Assembly (NCBI GenBank): GCA_013399875.1
Contig: VXAZ01008180.1
Coordinates: 124,001 to 188,000 of the forward strand
Length of the DNA: 64,000 bases
DNA from: Gymnorhina tibicen
Lineage: Eukaryota > Chordata > Aves > Passeriformes > Artamidae
Direction of reading: 5' to 3'
The translations under genes and the position numbers were made by a program. This document shows, one piece after another, positions 1-24,726 of the stretch. The notes beneath the pieces are model-generated. The model did no database searches and was not told the DNA's origin. It saw nothing but the letters and a program-made list of their open reading frames with translations. The first letter of the stretch is position 1. Each line of letters opens with the position of its first letter.

Positions 1-1187
1 AACAATAGAAAAATCCATGTAACAAATACTCCATATACTACACATGCTACAAATGCTGTAGTGCACACATGGCATACTGTTATCCAACAGACTCGAAATC
101 TTGAGTAATCAAGTTCACCTTTCTTACAACTGAGATTAAAACAAAGTCCTGATTCTCATTTATGTGAGGAGCTTCTGGCACTGAACAAACTCGCTCCAGT
201 GCAAACAAAAATCACAAAAGGAAAGCTGGTCTAACACTAGGTGTTTCTATTAAAGTGATTCCAGTGCAATCTTCTCACATGACCAGATTAAAGGTCGGAT
301 ACTCTGTTTTCTATAATCAAAGGAAGCAAGGAGATCCAAAGGAGAAGAAAACCCAAATAAGTTCTGTGTGTTTCAAATCAAATATTTAAATATTTCATTT
401 AATTGTTGAAAAGTATCCACTTCAGTTCTTGCACAATATGTATCTTTACATGCCTTCATCTGTCTCATTAAGAAAGCAGATTTTGTCTGAAATTATCTAA
501 CATGAAAAATACTGCTAAGTCTATTCATAAAACAGTATTCTATATTTTTATTTTTCAAACAGCAAGTGACCACATTTAAAATGCATCATTTGCAAATATA
601 AATTATCAAACTATTAGTTTAATTAAAAATAAAGCAAAAACATAACTTCCCTTAGTATCACAATACATAGAAGGGTATTATAAACCCAAAAAGACTAAGT
701 TAACCATAAGAAAACAATAACGTCAAAAGTGATGAAACTCATTAAGTCACTTAATGAATAAATCAGTCCTAAGAATACAATACCATTCACCATGATTATG
801 TAAAAAAAGAGCAAACTTTCATTGTATTATACAGATAAAATAATCCAATCCTTCATGCCACATTTTGTAAACCATGATATAAATTACACTCACAGTCAAA
901 TGAACAGGAAGAGTAACTCCCAAAACATTTTAAGTTGCTTTTAGGGCAGAAATAAAGGCAGAAATAGAATCATTTAAAATATATCAAGTTTAACAAAAAA
1001 AATTCATTTGGTCAAGCCTGCTATCCAAATAGTTTTGTTCCCTGCAAAACTATTTTTGTCTTTTTTTGAATTATGAAATTTAAATGTTTCTGTTACATAT
1101 TAAATGTAAGTCATGTGTTGAGCTACATTAAATCCTTTTATACTTTTATCATTTTGGCCTTGAGACCCAAACATCTTCCATGGACCT

Positions 1188-1223
1188 ACACACACACACA
1201 CGCACACACACACACACACACAC
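1188..1223. repeat. (CA)n microsatellite
   Basis: A CA dinucleotide run with one CG interruption. The overlapping His/Thr-rich ORF is only a reading of this repeat. Confidence 0.9.
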
Positions 1224-1877
1224 GCTTACTTTCTTCTTGGTATCAGGCAATTCCTCATTTCACAGGAATAATGAAAGACTCACATACTGATTTCTGTCAG
1301 AAACATAAGGAATATGCAAACTCATACTTTCCAGGTTCCTATAAAACCATCTCTCACCTATATATACATACTTCAACTGATGGAATTCAGGTTACGGTCT
1401 TTTGTGTGATAATAAAGGGACGGAATAGATGTTGTAGGATAAAGAAATACTGTATAATGATTGAAATAAACCTATTGTCCTAAATTTATCTATACAAATT
1501 ATCTTCTTTTTTTATTAACTAAAATACAAAGAAGGCATATTGACTTCAGGAAAATAGCACTATATGAGAAATTCACTGTAGCAGTGTTTCACTGTATATA
1601 TCATCAGGTTTTTCATAACACAATTTCTTCTGTACACTAGGTTTTGTACTAATTTCTCTGTCTTCAAATCCATTACATTTTCAGATCCAATTCAGCACTA
1701 TATAGTATGCCTTCAAAAGAAAAGGAAGTCACTTGCTTTATTGAATACCAAGTTCCCTTCCAGACAGTATTTAAAGAAAGACAAGACTACACAGACAAAG
1801 TCCAGTATAATTCATTTCTGACAATGAAAATTTCAACCCCTCATACTGTTGCAAAATTCCTCCTACTGAAATGTCTA

Positions 1878-1914
1878 CAATAATAATAATTATAATAATA
1901 ATTATAATAATAAA
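1878..1914. repeat. (AAT)n-type trinucleotide repeat
   Basis: Interrupted ATA/AAT units, about 37 bp, within the AT-rich 3' flank. Confidence 0.85.
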
Positions 1915-4598
1915 AAGCATACATTACATATAAAAGATACCAGTGTACTAAAAGTGACAGAAGTGGACTAGCAAATCCTTCAAAGCACATATTATATAAA
2001 TGACTAGCATTTAAAAACATTTCTTTTTCTATAAAATGTAGGTCATATACATTTATAAATTGGGGGGGAGGTTCTAAAGCAGTGATGACTGTTCAAATAG
2101 ATATGCTGCTCTGTACAGTCTAATACCTATTCAATTCAAACTATAAGTTTGACATCTAGTTTATCAGAATAAACCCATCTCATCATCTCATAGCTCATAA
2201 TTTGAAAAATATGCAACACAAAGGAAGAGGTGACTCAAAAGTTCACTGTTTATCTGCATATGAAATAAGAAGAGAACTACTCCTTTCTATGGGTGGCCCA
2301 AGTCTCATCAGTTCAGTATCAGGACTTAAAGACTCCAAATTTATGTAGAGGAACTGGCAGGAATCAGCACAGAAGCAGAATAGTATCTCTGATCCTTTAG
2401 AGACACAGCTATTCAATCTTAGCAGTCTTCCTCGTCTCGCAGAAGTGCAGCCAAGCCATTCATTTCTCACTCAAAGTGGATGAAGCCATAGATCTAAAGA
2501 CTGTCCTCTCTGTGGCTGAAATTGTGCTCTGTAAACAATGTTATATATTCCAGCAGGAGGACATCTGAATTTATTTATAAAAAATGATTAAGAATATTCA
2601 TTAACTCAAACAAGGCTATTAACTCCCAAAGGTATTTTTGGAACTTATCCTTATGCTACTTCTCAAGTTAGCACTGTCATGTATTATTGCTTACAAATAG
2701 TACATCATCATATGCCTTCTAACAGAGCAGTACTGTGATCAGTTCATATTTACAGGCTTTTCTGTTTGTTTTTAAACAAGCTATAAAAACATTACATACT
2801 TTACAGACAATACAAATACTCAAGTCAAACAAATGGAATGCATAACAATAAGAAACGTCATAAAGGAAGACTGACATAAGTCCTTGATTGTCAAGACACA
2901 TTTATATTTATATATAAACTCTAGCTGTGCAGAATCAAAGATTCAATCATAGGTACATCCTTATTTGATAAATCATATTTACAGCATGATATTGCATAAA
3001 AAAATAAAATAATGTTGTTTACACAATATTACCTTTCCATCCATTGGATTAAGGAAAGCAAGAAACAACTCTTAGAAAAATGTTTGCTTGCCTCAGTTTG
3101 TGTTTCCTACCAAAAGATGTAATTTTAAAAAGGAAACAGAAGGTTTTGTATGTTGAGTAGAGCAAAAGCGACCATAAATTTATTTCCCTGACACAATGCA
3201 AATTGAACTTGAACAGAAGTTTAAATTTCAAATCAAAGACGTCTTTTCATTAGCAGTAATACTTTCTTAGTGCTTGTCCTTTGCAAAGTGAGTTTCAGCT
3301 AAATGCATTACATGCCTAACATAAACATGCATTACCGTAAGTCCGATGAACTTTCAAAGTTACAAGGCTTCATTTTAGTAAAACATTTAACTCTAAGAAA
3401 CTGTAACTTTATTCATTTGCTTCAGTACCAACCATGTAATTTGAAAGTTCACATGTGTACTGGTACCGACTGCATAAACATATTTCTGCCTGTTAACATT
3501 TCCAAACGGATTCCCAGGAGTATTAGGATTTTCCCTGCGATTTGTAATGGTATTAAAACAAGCAAAGAAAGAAGAATGAAAATCAAAGCTCTCAAAGCCA
3601 AGAAAATTTAGTTAGCAAATATACATACATAATGTAATCCAATGCTGCAAAATTCAGAGTGAATTCATCCAAGTATTCTGGTTCATTTCAAATAGTTACT
3701 ACATATGATACAAATACTATAAAAATATTCTGACCAAGCATGGAATATCTGTTCAGGTGGAAAGTTTTCATAGGAGAATATGAATACTTCGGAATAAACT
3801 CCAAAAGTTACAGTAGAACCCCAATAATTCGCAGCAATGCCTTAGAAACCCTTTACAAATTACAATTTTGAAAATAGTGAAGAAGCAGGCAACAAAAGCA
3901 AGGATGTCACATCACAAAATGTACTTTGTTCATTTATTTTGACAACTGCAATTTAGTTTTCAATACTCCTTCTACCTCCCAGTATACTAATATAGATGCT
4001 GTAGTATACTTGGGTGAAGTAGTACAGTATTATTGTGTGAGACCTTGCTACAGTACTTTTTAGACCATTGCAGAGAGGTGGGAAGGGACCATGAGGGATG
4101 TAGAAACCTGTCAGATGCTCTGTTTAGAGGTCAGCGAATTAGCAAGATTTTACTGTACTTCTCAATTAACAATGAAAAGCTCCCATCATCCAAAAAAACT
4201 GACAAGTACAATATAAAAATAATACAAGTGTTATTTCACATGAATACTTTCTTGTCCTATTTTCTGCTTGAAACACAATTTTCCTAAAGACAACACTAGG
4301 AGACACAAGATCATAAACATGGTTCTTTTATCATCCAATTTAAATTGTTTATGTTGTTATCCGTAAACCAACATACAGTAATACACATGGTTAATCCTTC
4401 TCCCCAAAACTTGTCATTTATGATTAATTCATTCTCAAATCAAATGAAGAAAATGTAAATGCCTATTAGTATACCATTACAAGCTGATTCCTTCATTGTC
4501 TGTTATATTAATGGTAAAACATATCAAAAGATTCATGCTAAAAGGGACACTGTCAAGTAATTTAGGACCAAAATATGGCCTGTTAATAAGTGCATGTA

Positions 4599-4680
4599 TA
4601 TATATATATATATAAATACAATACATACATATATATATATATATATATATGTATGTATTGTATTTATATATATATATATA
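4599..4680. repeat. Perfect 82-bp AT-rich palindrome
   Basis: The two 41-bp arms are exact reverse complements with no spacer, centred between 4639 and 4640. The arms are not just TA repeats: each carries the asymmetric block AAATACAATACATACAT (4614-4630) or its complement (4649-4665), flanked by TA runs. It can extrude as a cruciform in DNA or form a long hairpin in RNA. A GA-rich run follows directly (4682-4697). Confidence 0.95.
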
Positions 4681-4681
4681 C

Positions 4682-4697
4682 AGAGAGAGAGAGAGAG
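4682..4697. repeat. (GA)n run next to the palindrome
   Basis: AGAGAG repeat of about 16 bp that begins two bases after the palindrome ends. Confidence 0.85.
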
Positions 4698-6492
4698 CTT
4701 GGTAATAAATGTCATCAATTTCCTCTTTTTCAAAATTATCATTGCTCTATCACTAGTAGATATCCCCAAAAATTCCACCTTACACACACACACACATCCG
4801 GTGCTTGCATGACCTTTCGGTAAGAATGCCTGCTGTTAGCTCAGGGGAATCTCCTCCTCACCCCAGCCTTCTGCTGACAGCACAAGAACAGAACAGACAA
4901 CCACAGCTGCTTTTTTCCAGACATACACAGAAAACTAACAAAAATGACCAGATCAACATGAAGAGTGTGCATCTGCAGCAGATTAGAAGCAGCAAAATGT
5001 GAGCAGTGAAAAACGTTATTAAATAATGCCATTATTAAACAAGCAAGAGCTTTTTACAGAGCTAAACCTCCCAGAACTACATAAACACTTATTCCAGAAT
5101 AAAAGGGGATGTACTCAGGAAATCACAGCAGTGTATTTGGCTTACTCCTCCAGTGCAGAAAGCTTCAAGCATCAGCAGATCAACTGCTCACACCACTGCT
5201 TTAATTGTACACATGGAAGAACCCTACAAGACAGTCCCTGCGGCTTAGACGGGACTTCACAGCCTGTCCTAAGGCACAGAGTGCAGCTGGAATGGCTCAG
5301 CAGCAGGCTAGGGAATGAGCTGTGATGTAAGGAATAGCAGTTCCTCTGGTGATCCCCATTTGGCTGCGGGGAAGAGCAAGTTCCTTCACTCTGTACAGCA
5401 GCCTGCCCCTCACACCCTCACACACCCTCGGGACAGGTCCCAAGTGTGACCGACGGCGTGGGAGAGCCACTCCCTCTGAGTCCTCAGTCACATTCTCACA
5501 CCGGAGTGTCAATGCAGTAACGTTTTTTAAATAAGGCTGAGTCAGTCCCCTTAGGGAGAAGGAGGCTTCATTCCTCTTACCTCCCCATGGGGTCACAGCA
5601 GTGCAGTAACACAGTAATAACCCAGCCTTTTTTTTATCTTTTGTTCCTTGCTATATTTAACAAATAGTACAATTAATTGCCATCTCCTTGCAACATCAGG
5701 GCATAGGAACAAAAGTGCCAACACAGTATTATTCAGGCACCACAAGCTAGGATGTCATGGAAATGAAACACTGAAAACAAAGTATGCCTTCCAAGGGGTG
5801 GTTTCCTGGGATATAGGGACCGTTTATGTTATTTCTGTGCAACACAAAATGGAAAGTCAAAAAACCAAACTGACCATAAAGGAAGAAAAACAAGAGAGAC
5901 CATGAATCAGTTTAAAAATATTCTTTCAAAGAAATTTCTTTACATGTATCATTAATAATCCATAAGGAATTTATTTTTCTCCCTTGATGCCCACTCTTTT
6001 TAAGTCGTGGCCAAATATTCAGACAAAATTACTGGTAAATCACAGCATGCTGAAATGCCTTACTGTATTACACACAGGGTCAACAAATCAAAAGAGCCTG
6101 CTTTCTTATACAAAAGTATTAAGAAATTAGTTTAGATAAACTGTATTCTTGCCAATAGAAGAAGCAGGCTAGGGATAATAAATGCCCTTTCTCCCTCAAC
6201 TGTACCAAGTGAAGTTAGTGCTGTAGTAGTGCTACCAAAGGGAAAAGACAAAGTGGGATCAGTTTCCTGGTAAGGAAAATTCAGAAAAATATTGCTAAAG
6301 CTTTGGTAAGAGGTGGGAACTGTTCTAGGTCCTGCTCAAGTCCTTTCTTAAAGACAGGATATATTTTAGCCCCTTGAGATGCCTTTTCTCCTACCTGATG
6401 GCTTTGTCTGAGAGATACCAGCTAGCAACAGTGCTGTAAAAACATGGATGCAATCCTATTTCAAAAAACCACCATATACACACCTACCTATA

Positions 6493-6493
6493 T

Positions 6494-6525
<32 letters not shown>

Positions 6526-6526
6526 T
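6493..6526. repeat. (TG)n microsatellite
   Basis: Nearly uninterrupted TG dinucleotide run, preceded by TATG units. Confidence 0.9.
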
Positions 6527-7924
6527 TCCCTGGTTAATCAGCCTACATGAGGCTTAAACTGCCTTGAACTACCAGACAGTGTCCCTTTAGGGAAGGTGCA
6601 ATAGAATGAACATACAGTTCAAAAATCTGAAACTTGTTAACTTAAACTACACAATAGTTAGGCTACTCAAATCTTACCACCTTAAAAATGCACACAGAAC
6701 TACTTATCGTACCATACTGTATACTTCAAGACAAAGTACTATTCAAAAAAACATATTCGTGGTACAGGGATAAACTGTGCAGTTTATTTATACTGTGAAA
6801 TGCAACGAAAACTTCTGATCACTCTCCTAGGCTGGAAAAAGAAATCCCGTTCACTAGCATCATTCATCAGTTTGGGTTGGTAAAATTGTAGTGACTTTCA
6901 CTAAGCAAACACTAAAAAATAGGGAATTTCAATGCCCACTTCTTCAGCTTTCAGGGATACTTCAATGAATTTAATAATTGGAATTGTCAAAATTCTAGAC
7001 AGAGAATTAAAACAGTTTTTACAGAAGCTAAAAATACCCAATCTCAAGTATATCGAAAAGAATTACTGGAGATGTATGAGATGAAAATGATGCAACCGTA
7101 TCAAACCTAAAAATCTAAAAATGGTTTTATTTTTTGATAAATCAAAAACTATAAAGTTGGCTAAGTGCTCTATGTTAATCGTTATGAGTATGTAGGGTAA
7201 GGTACAATTAAGCTTTTAAATCTTGGAATACACAGTTTGTGTAAGCATTTTGCAATTGGGAATGTTGTCTACAGAGTATTTTAACTAAAACTTCAAAATC
7301 TTGGTTTCTGCATATGAAAAAGTCATTAAAAAGTTACATCTAGATTCAGCTGTACAAAGAAATACACATTACTTCAGGAATGAAGTAAAGGCTTTAGCAG
7401 TTAGGCATTTTGCTTAAAAAAGTGTTTAAAGTATTTTAAATTAATTAGACTTTTAAATAGTAGAGTTAGTCTATCAGAATTCACTTTCTTTCCCTCCAAA
7501 CACAACTCAAGGTAATGCAAAGCAGAAATAAAGGGCACATGGTCTAAAATCATTTTTGAGAGACTGAAGATTTTTCTAGAAAATGCTTTCTTTTAAAGCC
7601 ATATTTGTTTGACTTCTGAAACTTACTTGTTTATTCTGTGTGTTTAGTACACGTTGATTCCCTGCTGAAGAGCAATGACTATGCTGACAAGCTCAGAAAT
7701 GACAATGTGAATAGTATCAGACAATAAACTGTCCTCCCAAAGCATACAAGGAAACCAGCAAGGAAACAACCATGGGGGAAAGTCTTACCTGGGGATTCTG
7801 TTTATTTTAAAATTTCATAGAACGTAAAATATTCTCTGGATTCAAACAAGTGAATAATAAACTGCCTTTGATAGGGGCACCAACATCAGGCAGTTCAATG
7901 ACTGATGGCTAACCAAAAAATTTG

Positions 7925-7955
7925 AAAAAAAAAAAAAGAAAAAGAAAAAAAAAGA
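7925..7955. repeat. A-rich tract in the proximal 3' UTR
   Basis: Adenine runs broken by single G residues. Read on the gene strand it is a U-rich tract about 150 nt past the stop codon. Confidence 0.85.
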
Positions 7956-8097
7956 AGCAGTTATTGGTCTTGCTAATATCAGCTTACTTTTGTTTTAACA
8001 TAGCGCTCTTAAAAGCTGTACAGAACTCCATCTTATACAGAGCAACCCCCTTTTAACAAATGTGTTCTAAAGTGCCAGTATTATTTACAAAGATTTC

Positions 8098-21649
<13,552 letters not shown>

Positions 21650-21665
21650 TCTTAAGTGCAATAAC
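21650..21665 (-). other. ZNF148: 5' UTR portion of the ZNF148 start-codon exon
   Basis: Sixteen nucleotides between the acceptor TTTCTTTGTAG and the ATG. The acceptor shows that translation starts in a downstream exon and that the promoter and the rest of the 5' UTR lie to the right. Confidence 0.85.
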
Positions 21666-22117
21666 CTACAAAGAAAGTTTTAATAGTAAACATCTACAAT
21701 TGGTGCACTTGCTTAAAATTTTTTACTTAAAAACATTTTATAAGAACTCAAGTCAGTACTCAACAAACACACATGCAGTCCTAAAATTGATATTGAATAA
21801 GAACCAAAAGTTGGATATCTTGGAGGAACATGGAAAGGTTCTCCTTTCACACACATCCGTGTGTACACAATTGAACACTTTCAAATAAAAGGTTTCAAAT
21901 CAAAGCGCTTCTGACTACTGGCAAAATTCTGGTAATTAAATGATGCTTTAGAAAACGTTTAATTTTTTTCCTCTATGCCCTCTTTACTCTGTTCTCTTTT
22001 TCCATTTTGACTCTTTTACAAACACCTCTTTCATATCAGTCCTGTTCTCCCTATTTCCTTGTCCTTTCAGTGTCCTTTCACTGCTGCTACCCCAAGGCAT
22101 ACTGTAGCTCCTGGAAC

Positions 22118-22705
22118 ATCTTAATATCCACAAGAGAGAGCAAACTGGGCTGCATCCAAAGCAGCAGTTGAGGGAGGTGCTTCTGCCCCTCCACTCCACT
22201 CCACTCTCTTGCAACCCCACCTGCAGTGTTACCTCCAGCTCTGGGGTCACAACATAAGAAGGATGTGGATATGCTGGAGCAAATCCAGGGGAGGTAACAA
22301 AAATTATCAAAGGCTTGGAGCATCTCTGCTATGCCAACAGCATGAGAGAAAGAAGGCTCTGGGGAGACCTTGAAAAGCCTTTCATTACTTAAAAGGGGGC
22401 TTTTAAGATGGGGTAAAACTTTAGCAGGGCCTGTTGCAACAGGACAACAGGTAATGGTTTGGAACGGAGAGATGGTCGATTTAGACCAAATATAAAGAAG
22501 AATTTTGTTACACTGAGGGTCCTGAAACACTGGCACAAGATTCCCAGAGAGGTGGTGCATGCCCCATCCAGAAAAACATTCAAGGCAAAGTTGGATGGGG
22601 CTGAGCAACCTGACCTAAGTGATGATGTCCCTGCTCATTGCAGAGGGTAGGACTGGATGGCCTTTAAAGGTCCCTTCCAACTCAAACTATTCTGTGATTC
22701 TATGA
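22118..22705 (+). mobile_element. CR1 LINE, 3' end copy
   Basis: About 590 bp of the CR1 3' region in sense orientation, including the segment reading GAGGTGCTTCTGCCCCTCCA, the GGACTGGATGGCCTTTAAAG block and the terminal TTCTGTGATTCTATGA that is diagnostic of avian CR1 tails. It is diverged and carries small indels, so it is an old 5'-truncated insertion. It is antisense to ZNF148. Confidence 0.93.
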
Positions 22706-23087
22706 AAATGCAACTTCATAGCAACTAAAGGTATATATGAAATAAAGACTATAGAGAGGTCAGAACTGTTCATAAAAGACATTCACTTTCATACCCACTA
22801 AGCAGGAGCATTAGTGAGGAAATAAAAATTCCAATCATGAAAAGCAATACAATTCACAATATTCCAACAAGTGTCATGACATTATTAATTGGTTTTTAAC
22901 ACAGAGCAGCAGGCTTTTGTGAAGCTGGAAGTGGCAGCATCTTCTCATTCTACTCATTATTATATATACAAGATAGTTCTAGGACTCTTCTTCTCCTTGG
23001 CACACTGGATTCCAGTCAGAGCAGTCAGTCTCCTTCACCCTATTCCGCAGGCCCATAACCCCTACCCATTCCTCAGTGCTCCTTCAG

Positions 23088-23127
23088 ACAGACACACCAA
23101 CAGACAGACAGACAGACAGACAGACCG
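23088..23127. repeat. (CAGA)n tetranucleotide repeat
   Basis: Seven or so CAGA units with a few variants. It sits at the start of a GC-richer stretch (to about 23480) that is rich in CA and CAGCAG motifs. No gene is recognised there. Confidence 0.85.
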
Positions 23128-24708
23128 ACATCCTTCCTCCATCCCTCTGTGTTGCCACAGCCAGAGAGCAGAGGCAATACACACACAGGCCACAGCAGAC
23201 ACAGGGGCGGGAGCAGAGGCACAGTGGAGCTGGACAACACACAGCAGGCCCAGCCAAAGCACCAGACAAGACCTTGGGCAGCATCAGGACAGCAGCAGCA
23301 CGTTCGACTTTGATGCATTCAGAGTCGGGATACAGGTGTGATGTGGGTACACTGCTAGACACCAGCTGCAAATTCTGTCCCCCTGAGAGTGCAGCATGGA
23401 GAAAGGATCTATCTCCATTCAAGTCTAAAGTCAGAGGCTATGCTGCTTTCCCTGCAGCTCGCAATGACAATCCATAACCAAAGAAATCAGGTCTCTCTAC
23501 AGCTCAGGTCTACAGAAATCAGGTCTCTGCCTAAAATCAGCAGAGCCGTCACTCTGCAGAACTGCACCACAGCAGCCCCCTGCCAGTCTAACAGCCTGCC
23601 AACATGCAAAAACACTTCATCAAACAAATGCACATCAAATGTCTAAATTTCCATTTTCAGTTTGATCCATTCGATTACTTCCTAAATAATTTTCTTCACC
23701 AGGAAAATATTTTGAAAATTCTCAGTGTATCTTAAACATTTGTGAAGCTTTCTTTATACCAAGCTACACCAAGTTTACAAAATAAATACTGTTTTCTCTT
23801 TAGGTGAGTTCCTAGAGTACTTGGTAGGTAAGGAAGCCACCAGCTGAAAGAGACGAAAGAGCTGAAACATTTCATGAAGTTCTCCTACACTGTACTTTAT
23901 TTCAAATATTACTACTGGTTCTTAAGATTCTGAAAGTAAAATTAACTCAATTTCTTGAAAAACAAAACAAACAAAAAAACCCTCACCACACACCTCAACA
24001 AACAAAGTAAAAAGTCCATTAACACCTCCTAATGGCAACTCATGTCTTACAACTCGAAAGTGAAAGAACATTTGTCCCTATTCTCTACCGTGAGAGGTTC
24101 TAAACTTCTGAATACATCATAGAAAGGCTGACAGCCAGGATGGTCTGACCTCTCTCAGTTTCAAATACTTAAGAGGCACACCAAAGGAAGAAGCTCTTCA
24201 GTCAAATACTTTTCTTATTATTTTTAGTAAGCCTTGCTCTGCTGGAAATCAGGAGGACAGAGTCACCAAGCTAAATGTCTTTATATATGACGGTGTCATC
24301 AGTCTTTTTAACATTCTTCCTTTCCACATAAAAAGCCCATTTTAAGGACCAAAACCACCCACGAGAGGAGAAGAACATGGAAAAATTCTGTTCAGCACAT
24401 TTATGCTTGCCATTTGTCCTTTTTTGTTCTCCTGCAATTTTAACATAAGGAAGTTTGAATCATGCTTTTGATTTTCACAATATCTGTCTTCAAATACAGA
24501 CAACAATTTCTTAATGCCTTGAGTTAGCTCAGGTAGTGCTGTGTGACAAGTTGACTCTCAAATTTACGCAGTTTAGAGTAAGAGAATGAGATGTCTTCAA
24601 GGGAAAATGCAGGTCTGGTAGGCCACACAGCCACTTGCAGACATATAATCCATGAAGTACTCTTCAGATGTAACTGGGAAACCATACTGATAGCTCCGCA
24701 GCAATAAC

Positions 24709-24726
24709 ACAAACAAACAAACAAAA
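24709..24726. repeat. Short (AAAC)n repeat
   Basis: Four ACAA/CAAA units, 18 bp. Confidence 0.75.

Larger units (their letters stand above)
1..8097 (-). other. ZNF148: Probable ZNF148 3' UTR and downstream flank
   Basis: This AT-rich stretch follows the stop codon. No protein-coding gene is recognised on either strand; the short ORFs show no known domain. Several AATAAA signals read on the minus strand (TTTATT on the plus strand, for example near 7802, 5971, 3933, 3178 and 1508), so the poly(A) site cannot be chosen by eye. Mammalian ZNF148 transcripts have a 3' UTR of several kilobases, so a large part here is probably transcribed. Where the UTR ends and intergenic DNA starts is unknown. 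Confidence 0.55.

Noticed and set aside
4533..4823. Overlapping Ile/Tyr-rich ORFs on both strands
   Set aside because: They are translations of the TA-rich palindrome and neighbouring repeats.
21650..21661. Four extra N-terminal codons before MNIEDKL
   Set aside because: The first codon is TTG and not ATG, and the ATG at 21649 gives the conserved family N-terminus.
22459..22650. ORF reading ...HWHKIPREVVHAPSRKTFKAKLDG
   Set aside because: This is the CR1 ORF2 C-terminus inside the CR1 copy at 22118-22705.
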